This document shows, one piece after another, positions 24,282 through 31,336 of a stretch of 64,000 nt of DNA. The position numbers and the translations under genes were made by a program. The notes below the pieces were generated by a model, which saw nothing but the letters and a program-made list of their open reading frames with translations, did not search any database and had not been told where the DNA came from. The stretch is taken from positions 1 to 64,000 of the forward strand of contig CAVPMU010000001.1 in NCBI GenBank assembly GCA_963706535.1. The letters are read 5' to 3'. The stretch comes from RPQJ01 sp963706535 (GTDB lineage: Bacteria > Pseudomonadota > Gammaproteobacteria > Steroidobacterales > Steroidobacteraceae). Positions within the stretch are counted from its first letter, which is position 1. Each line of letters starts with the position of its first letter.

Positions 24282-25002
24282 GCTGACGCAGCACGGATGC
24301 GAAGTCGACGCCGGGGTGTGCCTCGACGGTGAGCGGTTCCCGCGTCACGGGATGCGTGAACTCGAGCCGCGTGCAGGCGAGCAGCAGGCGCTGCACGCCG
24401 AACAGCTCGGCGAACAGCCGGTTGTGCCGGCCCTTGCCGTAGGTCGAGTCGCCGATGATCGGATGCGAGACGTGCGCGAGGTGGCGACGGATCTGGTGCC
24501 GGCGTCCCGATTCGGGCTCGAGATCGACGAGCGCGTAGCGACTGGTGGGATAGCGGTCCACGCGCTGCGGCAACTCGACCGTGGCCAGCGTACGGAAGCG
24601 CGTGACTGCGGGCTTCGGGTCGGGCGTCCCCTGCTGCGGGATGAGGGCGTCCTCCACGGCCGGGAGCGCATGGTCGATGACGCCTGATTCCGCCGGCCAG
24701 CCGCGCACCACGGCGAGGTAGGTCTTCGCGACTCGCTGGTCCGCGAAGTCGCCGGCCAGGGTGCGCGCCGTGTCGCGGTCGAGCGCAAAGACCAGCGCAC
24801 CCGAGGTGCCCTTGTCCAGCCGGTGCACGGGATGGACGCGCCGGCCGAGCTGGTTGCGCAGCAGCTGCACCGCGAACCGCCGCTCGTGGCGGTCGATGGG
24901 CGAACGGTGCACCAGCAGGCCAGAGGGCTTGTTCACCACGGCCAGGAACTCGTCCCGGAACAGGATCGGCAGGTTGCCATCGCTCGCCATGGCCATGAAC
25001 AT
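24250..25002 (-). CDS. truC: tRNA pseudouridine synthase TruC-like
   Basis: This protein of about 250 residues is an RluA-family pseudouridine synthase, most like TruC, which modifies U65 of tRNA. Motifs are FLAVVNKPSGLLVHRS, the catalytic Asp in VHPVHRLDKGTSGALVFAL, KTYLAVVRGW and SGRRHQIRRHLAHVSHPIIGDSTYG. Several ATG codons are possible at the N-terminus (25002, 24996, 24990), none with a good ribosome-binding site; the choice is arbitrary. The start lies only a few bases from the divergent hydrolase start. Confidence 0.85.
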   Translation of the reverse strand: MFMAMASDGNLPILFRDEFLAVVNKPSGLLVHRSPIDRHERRFAVQLLRNQLGRRVHPVHRLDKGTSGALVFALDRDTARTLAGDFADQRVAKTYLAVVRGWPAESGVIDHALPAVEDALIPQQGTPDPKPAVTRFRTLATVELPQRVDRYPTSRYALVDLEPESGRRHQIRRHLAHVSHPIIGDSTYGKGRHNRLFAELFGVQRLLLACTRLEFTHPVTREPLTVEAHPGVDFASVLRQLSWPSPSPSP

Positions 25003-25008
25003 ACGCCG

Positions 25009-25884
25009 ATGGCGCAATCGCGGCAGCTCGCAGACTGGATCGACGGCGGCGAATCACGCCAGCTGTGCGGGCATCGCATCTTCGTGCGCAGCGCGGTCGC
25101 TCCCGGCAAACCGCCGCTGCTGCTGATCCACGGCTACCCGACCGCGAGCTACGACTGGTACCGCGCGTGGCCGCGCCTCGCCGAGCGATACTCGCTCCTC
25201 GCGCTCGACCTGCTGGGCTTCGGCCTCTCCGCGAAGCCGCGCGATGCCGACTATCCCATCCACCTGCAGGCGGATATCTGCCAGGCACTGCTCGAGGACG
25301 CGGGTATCGAGGTGCCGCACGTCCTGGCCCACGACTACGGCGACACGGTCGCGCAGGAACTGCTGGCCCGCGAGCGCGAGGGGCGCCTCCGGCTCGCGAG
25401 CGTGGTGTTCCTGAACGGCGGCCTGTTCCCCGAAGTGCACCGCCCGCGCCGGGTCCAGACCCTGCTGGCAAATCCGGTGCTCGGCCCCTTGCTGGCGCGC
25501 GTGATGAGCCAGTCGAAATTCGAGGCGACGATGCTCTCGATCTCGGGTGCGCAGCCGCCGACGCGCACGGAGCTCGCGGACCTGTGGTCGCTGGTCGAGC
25601 GCGAGGGCGGCAAGCTCGCGCTCGCGAAGTCGATCAGCTACATGGAGCAGCGGCGACGCCAGCGCGCGCGCTGGGTGGGTGCCCTCCTGGAATCGACCGT
25701 GCCGCGGCGCTACATCTGCGGCGCCGCGGACCCGATTTCCGGGGCGCATCTCGCCGCGCGCTATAGCGAACTCGTGCCCGACCCGGACGTGGTGCTGCTC
25801 GATGCCGTGGGGCATTACCCGCAGCTCGAGGACCCCGAGCGCGTGGTGGATGAATACCTGGCGTTCCGCGCGCGGCTGCCCTAG
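25009..25884 (+). CDS. Alpha/beta hydrolase, MEST-like
   Basis: The 291-residue protein is an alpha/beta hydrolase. The oxyanion motif is IHGYPTASYDW. The nucleophile is an Asp in VLAHDYGDTVAQELL, the pattern of haloalkane-dehalogenase/epoxide-hydrolase relatives and almost identical to that of MEST proteins. The acid lies near ICGAADPIS and the His in AVGHYPQLEDP. The substrate is unknown. It starts at ATG 25009, divergent to and almost touching truC, and ends by overlapping the next convergent gene by four bases. Confidence 0.85.
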   Translation: MAQSRQLADWIDGGESRQLCGHRIFVRSAVAPGKPPLLLIHGYPTASYDWYRAWPRLAERYSLLALDLLGFGLSAKPRDADYPIHLQADICQALLEDAGIEVPHVLAHDYGDTVAQELLAREREGRLRLASVVFLNGGLFPEVHRPRRVQTLLANPVLGPLLARVMSQSKFEATMLSISGAQPPTRTELADLWSLVEREGGKLALAKSISYMEQRRRQRARWVGALLESTVPRRYICGAADPISGAHLAARYSELVPDPDVVLLDAVGHYPQLEDPERVVDEYLAFRARLP

Positions 25885-26177
25885 TCGAAGTCGCGCTCGC
25901 GGCGGCCGACGGAGCCCTTCCTGCGCCGCTCCGTGTTGACCCAGGGGTTGGCAAGCGTGCCGCGCTCGCCCGCGCGGCGGGGGCCCACGCGCCGGTCGTC
26001 GAACTTGCGGAAGGTGCAGCGGCACTCCGCGGGCATGTCGCAGGTGGCGAGCGGCAGGCGCGGCGCGTCGGCCGAGAGCATGCGCTGGTCCTTCAGGGCC
26101 TTGGCTGCCGCGCAGGCGCGCACCCCGGCGATGACCGCGACGCAGTGATACTTGAGCCTTGGTTGTCCGCCAGCCAT
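25881..26177 (-). CDS. Small cysteine-containing hypothetical protein
   Basis: I do not recognise this 98-residue protein. It starts with AGGQPRLKYHCVAVIAGVRACAAAKALKDQRMLS and has four cysteines within the first 60 residues (HC, RACAA, ATCDMPAECRC), followed by a basic tail rich in Arg. The cysteine pattern suggests metal binding. The ATG at 26177 fits. It overlaps the MEST-like hydrolase tail on the other strand by four bases, and the OPT transporter gene ends 51 bases before its start on the same strand. Confidence 0.6.
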   Translation of the reverse strand: MAGGQPRLKYHCVAVIAGVRACAAAKALKDQRMLSADAPRLPLATCDMPAECRCTFRKFDDRRVGPRRAGERGTLANPWVNTERRRKGSVGRRERDFD

Positions 26178-26227
26178 GGCAGTCTCCCCCCACCCCGGCA
26201 CTAACGTACGCCGTTCCCGGGGTCGCA

Positions 26228-28231
26228 TCAACTGAACACGAACACCTTCACCAGGATGTCGCCGATGCCGACCAGCGCTGCGCCCGCGATCAGGCCCGCG
26301 CAGATCGGCTCCTGCGAGTCCACCCACAGCAGGTAGCCGCGGGACTGCGGTTGCTTGTCATAACGCCGGCTCGCCCACCAGAAGAGTGCCGCGCCCGCGA
26401 ACATCATCAGCGAGGAGTCGGGCGGCACGACCACGCCGAGGCCGATCGAGAGCGGCGAGAGCGGAAAGCGGCTCCTGGTCCGGATCCGCAGCACCTCCAT
26501 GACGAGGGCGGCGAACCCCGCGATGATCATCGACCAGACGATCGAGGTGGTGAGGAGCTTCCGCCCGGTGTCCTCGCCGAAGATCGCGGTGACGAGGTCG
26601 GAGACGCCCTTCCACTGCAGCGCGCCGGGGAAGGCGAACTTCTCCGTCACCATCGTGTCGGCGACGGTCTTGCCGGCGCCCGCGTCGAAGTCCACAAGCC
26701 CGAACAGCAGGTAGAAGAGCGGGGTGGCCGCGAGCGCGCCGGCGAAGATGCCGATCACGTGCCCGACGGCCTGCTGCCGCGGTTTCGCACCCAGCATGTA
26801 GCCGGGCTTGATGTCCATCAGCAGGTTGGAGGCGTTGCTCGCGACCTCGGCCGACATCACGGCCGTCATGAGGTTGGGCGCCGGTGTGCGCGGGTCGAGC
26901 GCGCCGAAGGTGAACTGCGGGATCTTCGACAGCGAGCTCGACGGGGTGATGCCCGTGAGCGCGGTGCTGCTCGCCGCGATCAGCGCGAGCACCAGGATGA
27001 GCGGTATCGAGAGCACGCCGAGCACCCAGTCCACGCCGAACCACGCGTGGGCCATCCAGATGCCGACCGCGCCTACCATGGGCACGCCGACCCAGGAGAC
27101 CTGCAGCGGCAGCTCGATGTCCTTGAGCACGTCCTCGCCCGTGGACGGGCGGGACTTGCCGGTGAGCGTGCGCCAGGCCTCGACGAACACCTCGGGCCGC
27201 GCGAACAGCGCCACCATGGCCGCGACGACCATCATCATGATGCCCCACCACAGCGACCAGCTGTTCAGGATGTGCGCGCGCCCGAACATTGCCGTGCCTT
27301 CGGCGATGGAACCCGCGCGGGGCTGGATCTCGCCGAGCGAGATCATCACGGGGACCACGATCACGAAGTTGAGCCCGGCGCCTAGCAGCAGGCTCGCCGC
27401 GGTGCGGATCCCCATCAGGCCGCCCGCGCCGATCATCGCGAAGTCGAGCGTCGGCGACAGGGCGAGCTGGCGCAGGTCCACGCCCACGAGCTTCGGCAGC
27501 GGCGCGAGCCCCTTGTCCACCAGCGCGTAGTACCAGCCGTCGAGGCTGTGCGGCAGGTGCCAGGAGGACTGGAACCCGAGCCACTTCTCCTGGATGAGCT
27601 TCATGTAGCTCTCGCCGGAGATGAAGCTCACGCTGCCCGCGAGCGCCGCGGCCAGCATCAGCGCGCGGGCCTTGATCATGCCGACCTTCGCCGCCGCGGA
27701 CTCGTACAGCGCATCGAGCACCACGCCGCAGGCGCGACCTTCCGGGAACGGGTGCTGCTCGTCGTTAACGAAGCGGCGCTTCATCGGGAAGGCGACCAGC
27801 ACGCCCATGATCGACATCACGATCGTGAAGCACAGGATCTGCCACCACGGGAGCACGGCGTTCGTGGCCCACATGTAGGCGGCGAGGCCCGAGGTGAGCG
27901 GCATGGTCATGTAGCCTGCGGAGGTCGCGATGGACTGCACGCAGTTGTTCTCGAGGATGGTCATGTCGCGCGCGCCGAGGCGCGAGAACGCGCGGTAGAG
28001 CGCGAAGGCGAGGATCACCGAGGTCAGGCCCACGCCGAGCGTCCAGCCGGTCTTGGCGGCGACGTACAGGTTGGTGATGCTGAGCAGTCCCCCCAGCATG
28101 AAACCCGTGACCGCCGAGCGCAGCGTGAGCTGGGGCATGTCGCCGCGGAACACGTTCTCGAACCACCAGCGGTCCTTCTGCTCACGGGTCCAGGTGCGGA
28201 TCTGTTCTTCGGTCAGGTGGAGAATGGGCAT
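26228..28231 (-). CDS. OPT family oligopeptide transporter
   Basis: This 667-residue protein is an OPT-family secondary transporter with about 15 hydrophobic segments. Recognisable parts are LTLRSAVTGFMLGGLLSITNLYVAAKTGWTLG, EQHPFPEGRACGVVLDALYE, the loop IMSIMGVLVAFPMKRRFV and the C-terminal LGVVVPPDSSLMMFAGAALFWWASRR. Bacterial members import peptides or metal chelates by proton symport. The ATG at 28231 is chosen because upstream codons run into a tandem-repeat block that cannot be coding. Confidence 0.9.
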   Translation of the reverse strand: MPILHLTEEQIRTWTREQKDRWWFENVFRGDMPQLTLRSAVTGFMLGGLLSITNLYVAAKTGWTLGVGLTSVILAFALYRAFSRLGARDMTILENNCVQSIATSAGYMTMPLTSGLAAYMWATNAVLPWWQILCFTIVMSIMGVLVAFPMKRRFVNDEQHPFPEGRACGVVLDALYESAAAKVGMIKARALMLAAALAGSVSFISGESYMKLIQEKWLGFQSSWHLPHSLDGWYYALVDKGLAPLPKLVGVDLRQLALSPTLDFAMIGAGGLMGIRTAASLLLGAGLNFVIVVPVMISLGEIQPRAGSIAEGTAMFGRAHILNSWSLWWGIMMMVVAAMVALFARPEVFVEAWRTLTGKSRPSTGEDVLKDIELPLQVSWVGVPMVGAVGIWMAHAWFGVDWVLGVLSIPLILVLALIAASSTALTGITPSSSLSKIPQFTFGALDPRTPAPNLMTAVMSAEVASNASNLLMDIKPGYMLGAKPRQQAVGHVIGIFAGALAATPLFYLLFGLVDFDAGAGKTVADTMVTEKFAFPGALQWKGVSDLVTAIFGEDTGRKLLTTSIVWSMIIAGFAALVMEVLRIRTRSRFPLSPLSIGLGVVVPPDSSLMMFAGAALFWWASRRYDKQPQSRGYLLWVDSQEPICAGLIAGAALVGIGDILVKVFVFS

Positions 28232-28240
28232 GGGAAGAGA

Positions 28241-28354
28241 GGGCTGTGGGCTGAGGGAAGAAGGCTGTGGGCTGTGGGCCGTGGGCTGTAGGATAGAGCC
28301 TCTTACCCACAGCCTACAGCCCTCAGCCCACAGCCCACAGCCCACAGCCTCCAG
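28241..28354. repeat. Inverted block of heptamer repeats (GGGCTGT type)
   Basis: The left half (28241-28292) is made of tandem heptamers of the form GGGCTGT with variants. The right half (28305-28349) holds the complementary CCCACAG units. The two halves could pair as a long cruciform or hairpin between the divergent OPT and Rieske genes. No coding signal. Confidence 0.85.
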
Positions 28355-28365
28355 GATTCCCGCCC

Positions 28366-28716
28366 ATGTCCACGCACACCGTCTGCCGCACCGACGAGAT
28401 CAAGAAGGGTCACATGAAGGGGTTCACGGTGGGCGGCGAGAAGATCGTCGTGTACCACCTCGCGGATGGCTTCTACGCGACGCAGGCGAACTGCACGCAC
28501 GTGTTCGCGCCGCTCGCGCGCGGCAAGATCCTCGACGGCTGCAAGGTGCAGTGCCCGTTCCACCACGCCCGCTTCGACATCCGCACCGGCGAGGTGATCG
28601 ACTGGGCCAATTTCCCGCCGGGCATCCAGTTGCTGAACGTCGTGCGCGGCGAGAAGGCGCTCAAGACCTACAAGGTGAGCGTCAAGGACGGCGAGGTGCG
28701 GGTGCGCGTCGGCTGA
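28366..28716 (+). CDS. Rieske [2Fe-2S] ferredoxin-like protein
   Basis: The 116-residue protein is a soluble Rieske-type ferredoxin. The cluster ligands are in CTH (residues about 43-45) and CPFHHARFDIRTG, that is CxH and CxxH with the usual spacing. There is no membrane anchor. It would carry single electrons to an oxygenase or reductase, but no partner oxygenase is encoded next to it. The ATG at 28366 comes right after the heptamer-repeat block, so that block occupies its promoter or leader. Confidence 0.9.
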   Translation: MSTHTVCRTDEIKKGHMKGFTVGGEKIVVYHLADGFYATQANCTHVFAPLARGKILDGCKVQCPFHHARFDIRTGEVIDWANFPPGIQLLNVVRGEKALKTYKVSVKDGEVRVRVG

Positions 28717-28734
28717 ACTGTTGCGGCATCCGCG

Positions 28735-28754
28735 GACGTTGTCGCTGAAACGTG
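28735..28754. repeat. Dispersed palindrome, degenerate copy
   Basis: GACGTTGTCGCTGAAACGTG keeps the outer GACGTT and AACGT arms of the dispersed palindrome but not the CCGCGG core. It lies 3' to the Rieske gene. Confidence 0.35.
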
Positions 28755-28852
28755 CGGCTGGCCGCACAATCGGCGGCTCGTCGGTTGCTTTCGACCCGGA
28801 GCGGATGCATAAGCCGTCAAGATCTGACGGTGTGCAGATGTCCGTCGGGTCC

Positions 28853-29380
28853 TCATCCGCCGTGCGTGCGCTTCGGATGATTGCACTTCCAGCAAGCTTC
28901 GAAAGACGCGGGATTCGGTTGTCGGCAGTTGATGCACGTCCAGTCGGCCGAGTCTGTCTCCGCCGTCGGGATTGCCGGTCGAAACTCTGAAGCTCGGTCA
29001 TCGCGTCCCTCGAGGTATGCGTACTCTCTCTCGCTCGGGGTTACCTCACGGAGCGCAACGCCTGCGGGCGGTTGGCTCAATCGGATTGCCGGATGTCGCC
29101 ACCGAAGCACTAGCAAGCCAAGAACCGCTACCAACAGAAGTGCGACAGGCTCCGACAAGTGGCCACCAATTCGGCCCACCGAGACAAATCCGAAGCCCAG
29201 GAAAAGTACGACCCAGCGGAACCAATCACTGCGCTGGCTTGCAGCCAGTATCTTCTTGCATTTTGGACATCGGATGCCGAAGGCCACAGGCGCGACCCGC
29301 GACCATCCTGACATCCCCGCCGCCCGATCAACATCTATCGGCTGTTGACAGTTCGGACACCGCTGGACGTTGGACTTCAT
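28853..29380 (-). CDS. Membrane protein with two zinc ribbons
   Basis: This 175-residue protein starts with a zinc ribbon (VQRCPNCQQPIDVD, then GIRCPKCKKILAASQ), continues with two transmembrane helices (WFRWVVLFLGFGFVSVGRI, PVALLLVAVLGLLVLRW) and ends in a RanBP2-type zinc finger (DWTCINCRQPNPASFEACWKCNHPKR). I know of no function for this arrangement. RanBP2-type fingers bind RNA or ubiquitin in eukaryotes and occur only sporadically in bacteria. The ATG at 29380 is directly before the first ribbon. Confidence 0.7.
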   Translation of the reverse strand: MKSNVQRCPNCQQPIDVDRAAGMSGWSRVAPVAFGIRCPKCKKILAASQRSDWFRWVVLFLGFGFVSVGRIGGHLSEPVALLLVAVLGLLVLRWRHPAIRLSQPPAGVALREVTPSEREYAYLEGRDDRASEFRPAIPTAETDSADWTCINCRQPNPASFEACWKCNHPKRTHGG

Positions 29381-29436
29381 TCGACTTCCCGACGCGCCGG
29401 CGTATCTCGAGGAGTGTCTGCTTCTCGTCGAACTCA

Positions 29437-29456
29437 GACGTTGCCGCGGCAACGCA
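29437..29456. repeat. Dispersed palindrome, copy 5
   Basis: GACGTTGCCGCGGCAACGCA lies upstream of the zinc-ribbon protein gene. Core and left arm are perfect; the last base pairs differ. Confidence 0.6.
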
Positions 29457-29529
29457 CGCATGACATCCTGGTTCGCGGCCTACCGACCGCTTCCAATGCA
29501 GTCCGCACGCGACGTGCAGCGGGCATCGA

Positions 29530-29832
29530 TCAGGCCGCGTCCGTGCGCAGTGCCTTGATTGCCACTGCGGGCTCCTTCTCGACGATGCGAAGCAGCGCCT
29601 TTGCAGGCCCGGTCGGTTCTCGACGAGCTTGTTCCCAGTTCTGCAGCGTCTTTACGCTGACATTGAGCAGACGGGCAAACTGCGCTTGAGACAGTTCGGT
29701 TCTCTCGCGTACCGCCTGAATGCGCGATGGCGTGAATTCACGGCGGCGCGACGGCTTGGCCTCTCCGCGCGCGATCGCGCCAGCCTGCCGCACGCTCCTG
29801 GTCAGTTCCTCAAAAAGCTTCTTGTCCATCAT
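29530..29832 (-). CDS. Helix-turn-helix antitoxin, NadS/HigA-like
   Basis: This 100-residue protein has an N-terminal region (DKKLFEELTRSVRQAGAIARGEAKPSRR) and an XRE-type helix-turn-helix (PSRIQAVRERTELSQAQFARLLNVSVKTLQNWEQARREPTGPAKALLRIV), the layout of NadS/HigA antitoxins. It follows the RelE-like toxin gene with a four-base ATGA overlap. It should neutralise the toxin and repress the tandem operators at 30156-30187. Confidence 0.9.
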   Translation of the reverse strand: MMDKKLFEELTRSVRQAGAIARGEAKPSRRREFTPSRIQAVRERTELSQAQFARLLNVSVKTLQNWEQARREPTGPAKALLRIVEKEPAVAIKALRTDAA

Positions 29833-30146
29833 CCGAACTCCTGCCTTATCAACTCGCGAAGTGCCTTCAGCTGAAGTTCGGACAGATTGTCCTGAGCGTT
29901 CTTGGCATAGGCGAGCAGCATGTAGATCTGCGATTGTGCGGTCACCCAGTAATAGATGACTCGCGCGCCGCCGCGCTTACCGCGGCCGGGCAGTGCCATA
30001 CGGATCTTCCTCAAGCCGCCACTGCGTGGAATAAGGTCGCCTGCTTCAGGATTGGCAGCCAGTCGGAGCTGTAGTTCACGATAGGCCTCATCTTCGACCA
30101 AGACCTTGATCTGACGAGTGAATATCGGTGTCTCGAGGAAGATCAC
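29829..30146 (-). CDS. RelE-like toxin
   Basis: The protein (105 residues from GTG 30146; 30149 is also possible) is a RelE/HigB-type toxin: FLETPIFTRQIKVLVEDEAYRELQLRLAANPEAGDLIPRSGGLRKIRMALPGRGKRGGARVIYYWV and LLAYAKNAQDNLSELQLKAL. This pattern is the common toxin partner of NadS-type antitoxins. There is no room for a ribosome-binding site, because the -10 element ends six bases upstream of the chosen GTG. Toxin-first order with overlapping antitoxin gene. Confidence 0.88.
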   Translation of the reverse strand: MIFLETPIFTRQIKVLVEDEAYRELQLRLAANPEAGDLIPRSGGLRKIRMALPGRGKRGGARVIYYWVTAQSQIYMLLAYAKNAQDNLSELQLKALRELIRQEFG

Positions 30147-30152
30147 CACAGT

Positions 30153-30187
30153 ACTATACGCCAATGGCGGTCATACGCCAATGGCGG
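30153..30187 (-). promoter_or_regulatory. Promoter with tandem operators of the RelE-like pair
   Basis: On the minus strand, TTGGCG (30081-30076 in the 30 kb block, that is 30176-30181) and TATAGT (30153-30158) are 17 bp apart. The 15-mer ATACGCCAATGGCGG occurs twice in direct order on the plus strand (30156-30170 and 30173-30187), each with the palindromic CGCCAATGGCG. The two copies cover the promoter and suit autorepression. Confidence 0.7.
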
Positions 30188-30253
30188 ATATTATCGGCTG
30201 GATCCTGTGTGCCTTGGACCGTGGTGGCGGGTCCCGGCCGATGGGCCACGTCG

Positions 30254-30273
30254 GACATTTCCGCGGCAACACA
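30254..30273. repeat. Dispersed palindrome, copy 6
   Basis: GACATTTCCGCGGCAACACA keeps the TTTCCGCGGCAA core. It lies in the gene-free stretch 30188-30371, in which I see nothing else. Confidence 0.5.
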
Positions 30274-30371
30274 CACCCGACTTTAGTGCTTGCGGCCGTC
30301 GGCGCCACTCCATCCGACGCAGAGTTTCGTCACGTTCTGCTGTCAACCTGGAGTCGCACGACGCCAGCGAT

Positions 30372-31289
30372 CTACATTGACCTGCCGGACAAAGACACAA
30401 TGTACAGGCCTTCCACGGCTTCGCCTCCGCGCATGGCGGGATTGAGGCGCCAGCGCGTCACGGCGGTCAGTGCTGTCGCGTCCCACAATGGCGCTCCGCT
30501 GCTCGCCGCGATCGCTGCACCACACACCCAGCCGCTGCCGTCCACATGGACGACAACCTGGGCGGTGGCGCGAAAGCCGCGGCGGCGCAGCTCGGTCGGC
30601 ATGTCGGGGGCGACGACGTGCGTATCGCGACTCGGTGCCGCATTGGGGCCGCTATCCACCTGCACGATGCGGCCCGTGCAACGCGGCCCCTCGACACGCT
30701 GGCTTTTCGCCAGGCACCGCCGGGCAGCCGTGGCAGCGCAGCCGAGTTGAAAATCCGGATCCGATAGCGACGCGGCTGGTGTAGTCAGCTGGACGACTTC
30801 CGCTCCGAACTTGATCCAGGGGAAGAAGCTGACGGGCCGCTCCGTGGTGAAATGCCGCAGGCCCGCCGCATAGCGCTGGTAGCTGCGTTCGGCCATTTCC
30901 GAACGAATCGCGGCGGCTCGCTGTTCTGCCCGAATCAGTTCGCTGCCGGAAAGCGCGGCAGCGTTCGCAAGCAACATGTCCTGCGCCTGCCTGGCAATCG
31001 TTGGATCTGGCGTGGTTGCTGCAATTTCGAGCCAGGCATGACCCTGGACGACGTTCCGCGGCATGCTCTTGCCATCCAGGTGGAGGACGCCGAGCATCAA
31101 TTGGGCACGGGCATTGCCCTTGTAACCCAGCGGTTCGAGCAGAGCGACGATCTCGTGCCCATCCGCTCCTTCCTTGATCATCGCCACAGCCCGTTCCATC
31201 GAGGCGGAGTCATCGTTCGGATCCGGGTCGGCCGCGCGAACCGGGCCCGCTGCTGCGAACGCGAGCATCCAACCGAAAAGGCCAGTCAT
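30372..31289 (-). CDS. Exported protein with Sel1-like and TonB C-terminal domains
   Basis: The 305-residue protein has a signal peptide (LFGWMLAFAAAGPVRA), a Sel1-like repeat (GNARAQLMLGVLHLDGKSMPRNVVQGHAWLEIAA) and a C-terminal TonB-like domain (LRRRGFRATAQVVVHVDGSGWVCGAAIAASSGAPLWDATALTAVTRWRLNPAMRGGEAVEGLYIVSLS). It lacks the N-terminal membrane helix and proline-rich arm of real TonB, so it is a periplasmic relative. Four or more cysteines in the middle (LGCAATAARRCLAKSQRVEGPRC) may form disulphides. Function unknown; the upstream gene 31337-32716 is on the same strand. Confidence 0.75.
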   Translation of the reverse strand: MTGLFGWMLAFAAAGPVRAADPDPNDDSASMERAVAMIKEGADGHEIVALLEPLGYKGNARAQLMLGVLHLDGKSMPRNVVQGHAWLEIAATTPDPTIARQAQDMLLANAAALSGSELIRAEQRAAAIRSEMAERSYQRYAAGLRHFTTERPVSFFPWIKFGAEVVQLTTPAASLSDPDFQLGCAATAARRCLAKSQRVEGPRCTGRIVQVDSGPNAAPSRDTHVVAPDMPTELRRRGFRATAQVVVHVDGSGWVCGAAIAASSGAPLWDATALTAVTRWRLNPAMRGGEAVEGLYIVSLSGRSM

Positions 31290-31336
31290 TCGGACGAATA
31301 TCTTGAACGATCTCTCACCGCACACCTGCAGCACCT

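Noticed and set aside
28241..28354. Heptamer repeats as a CRISPR array
   Set aside because: Repeat units are only seven bases with no unique spacers, and the two halves are inverted relative to each other.
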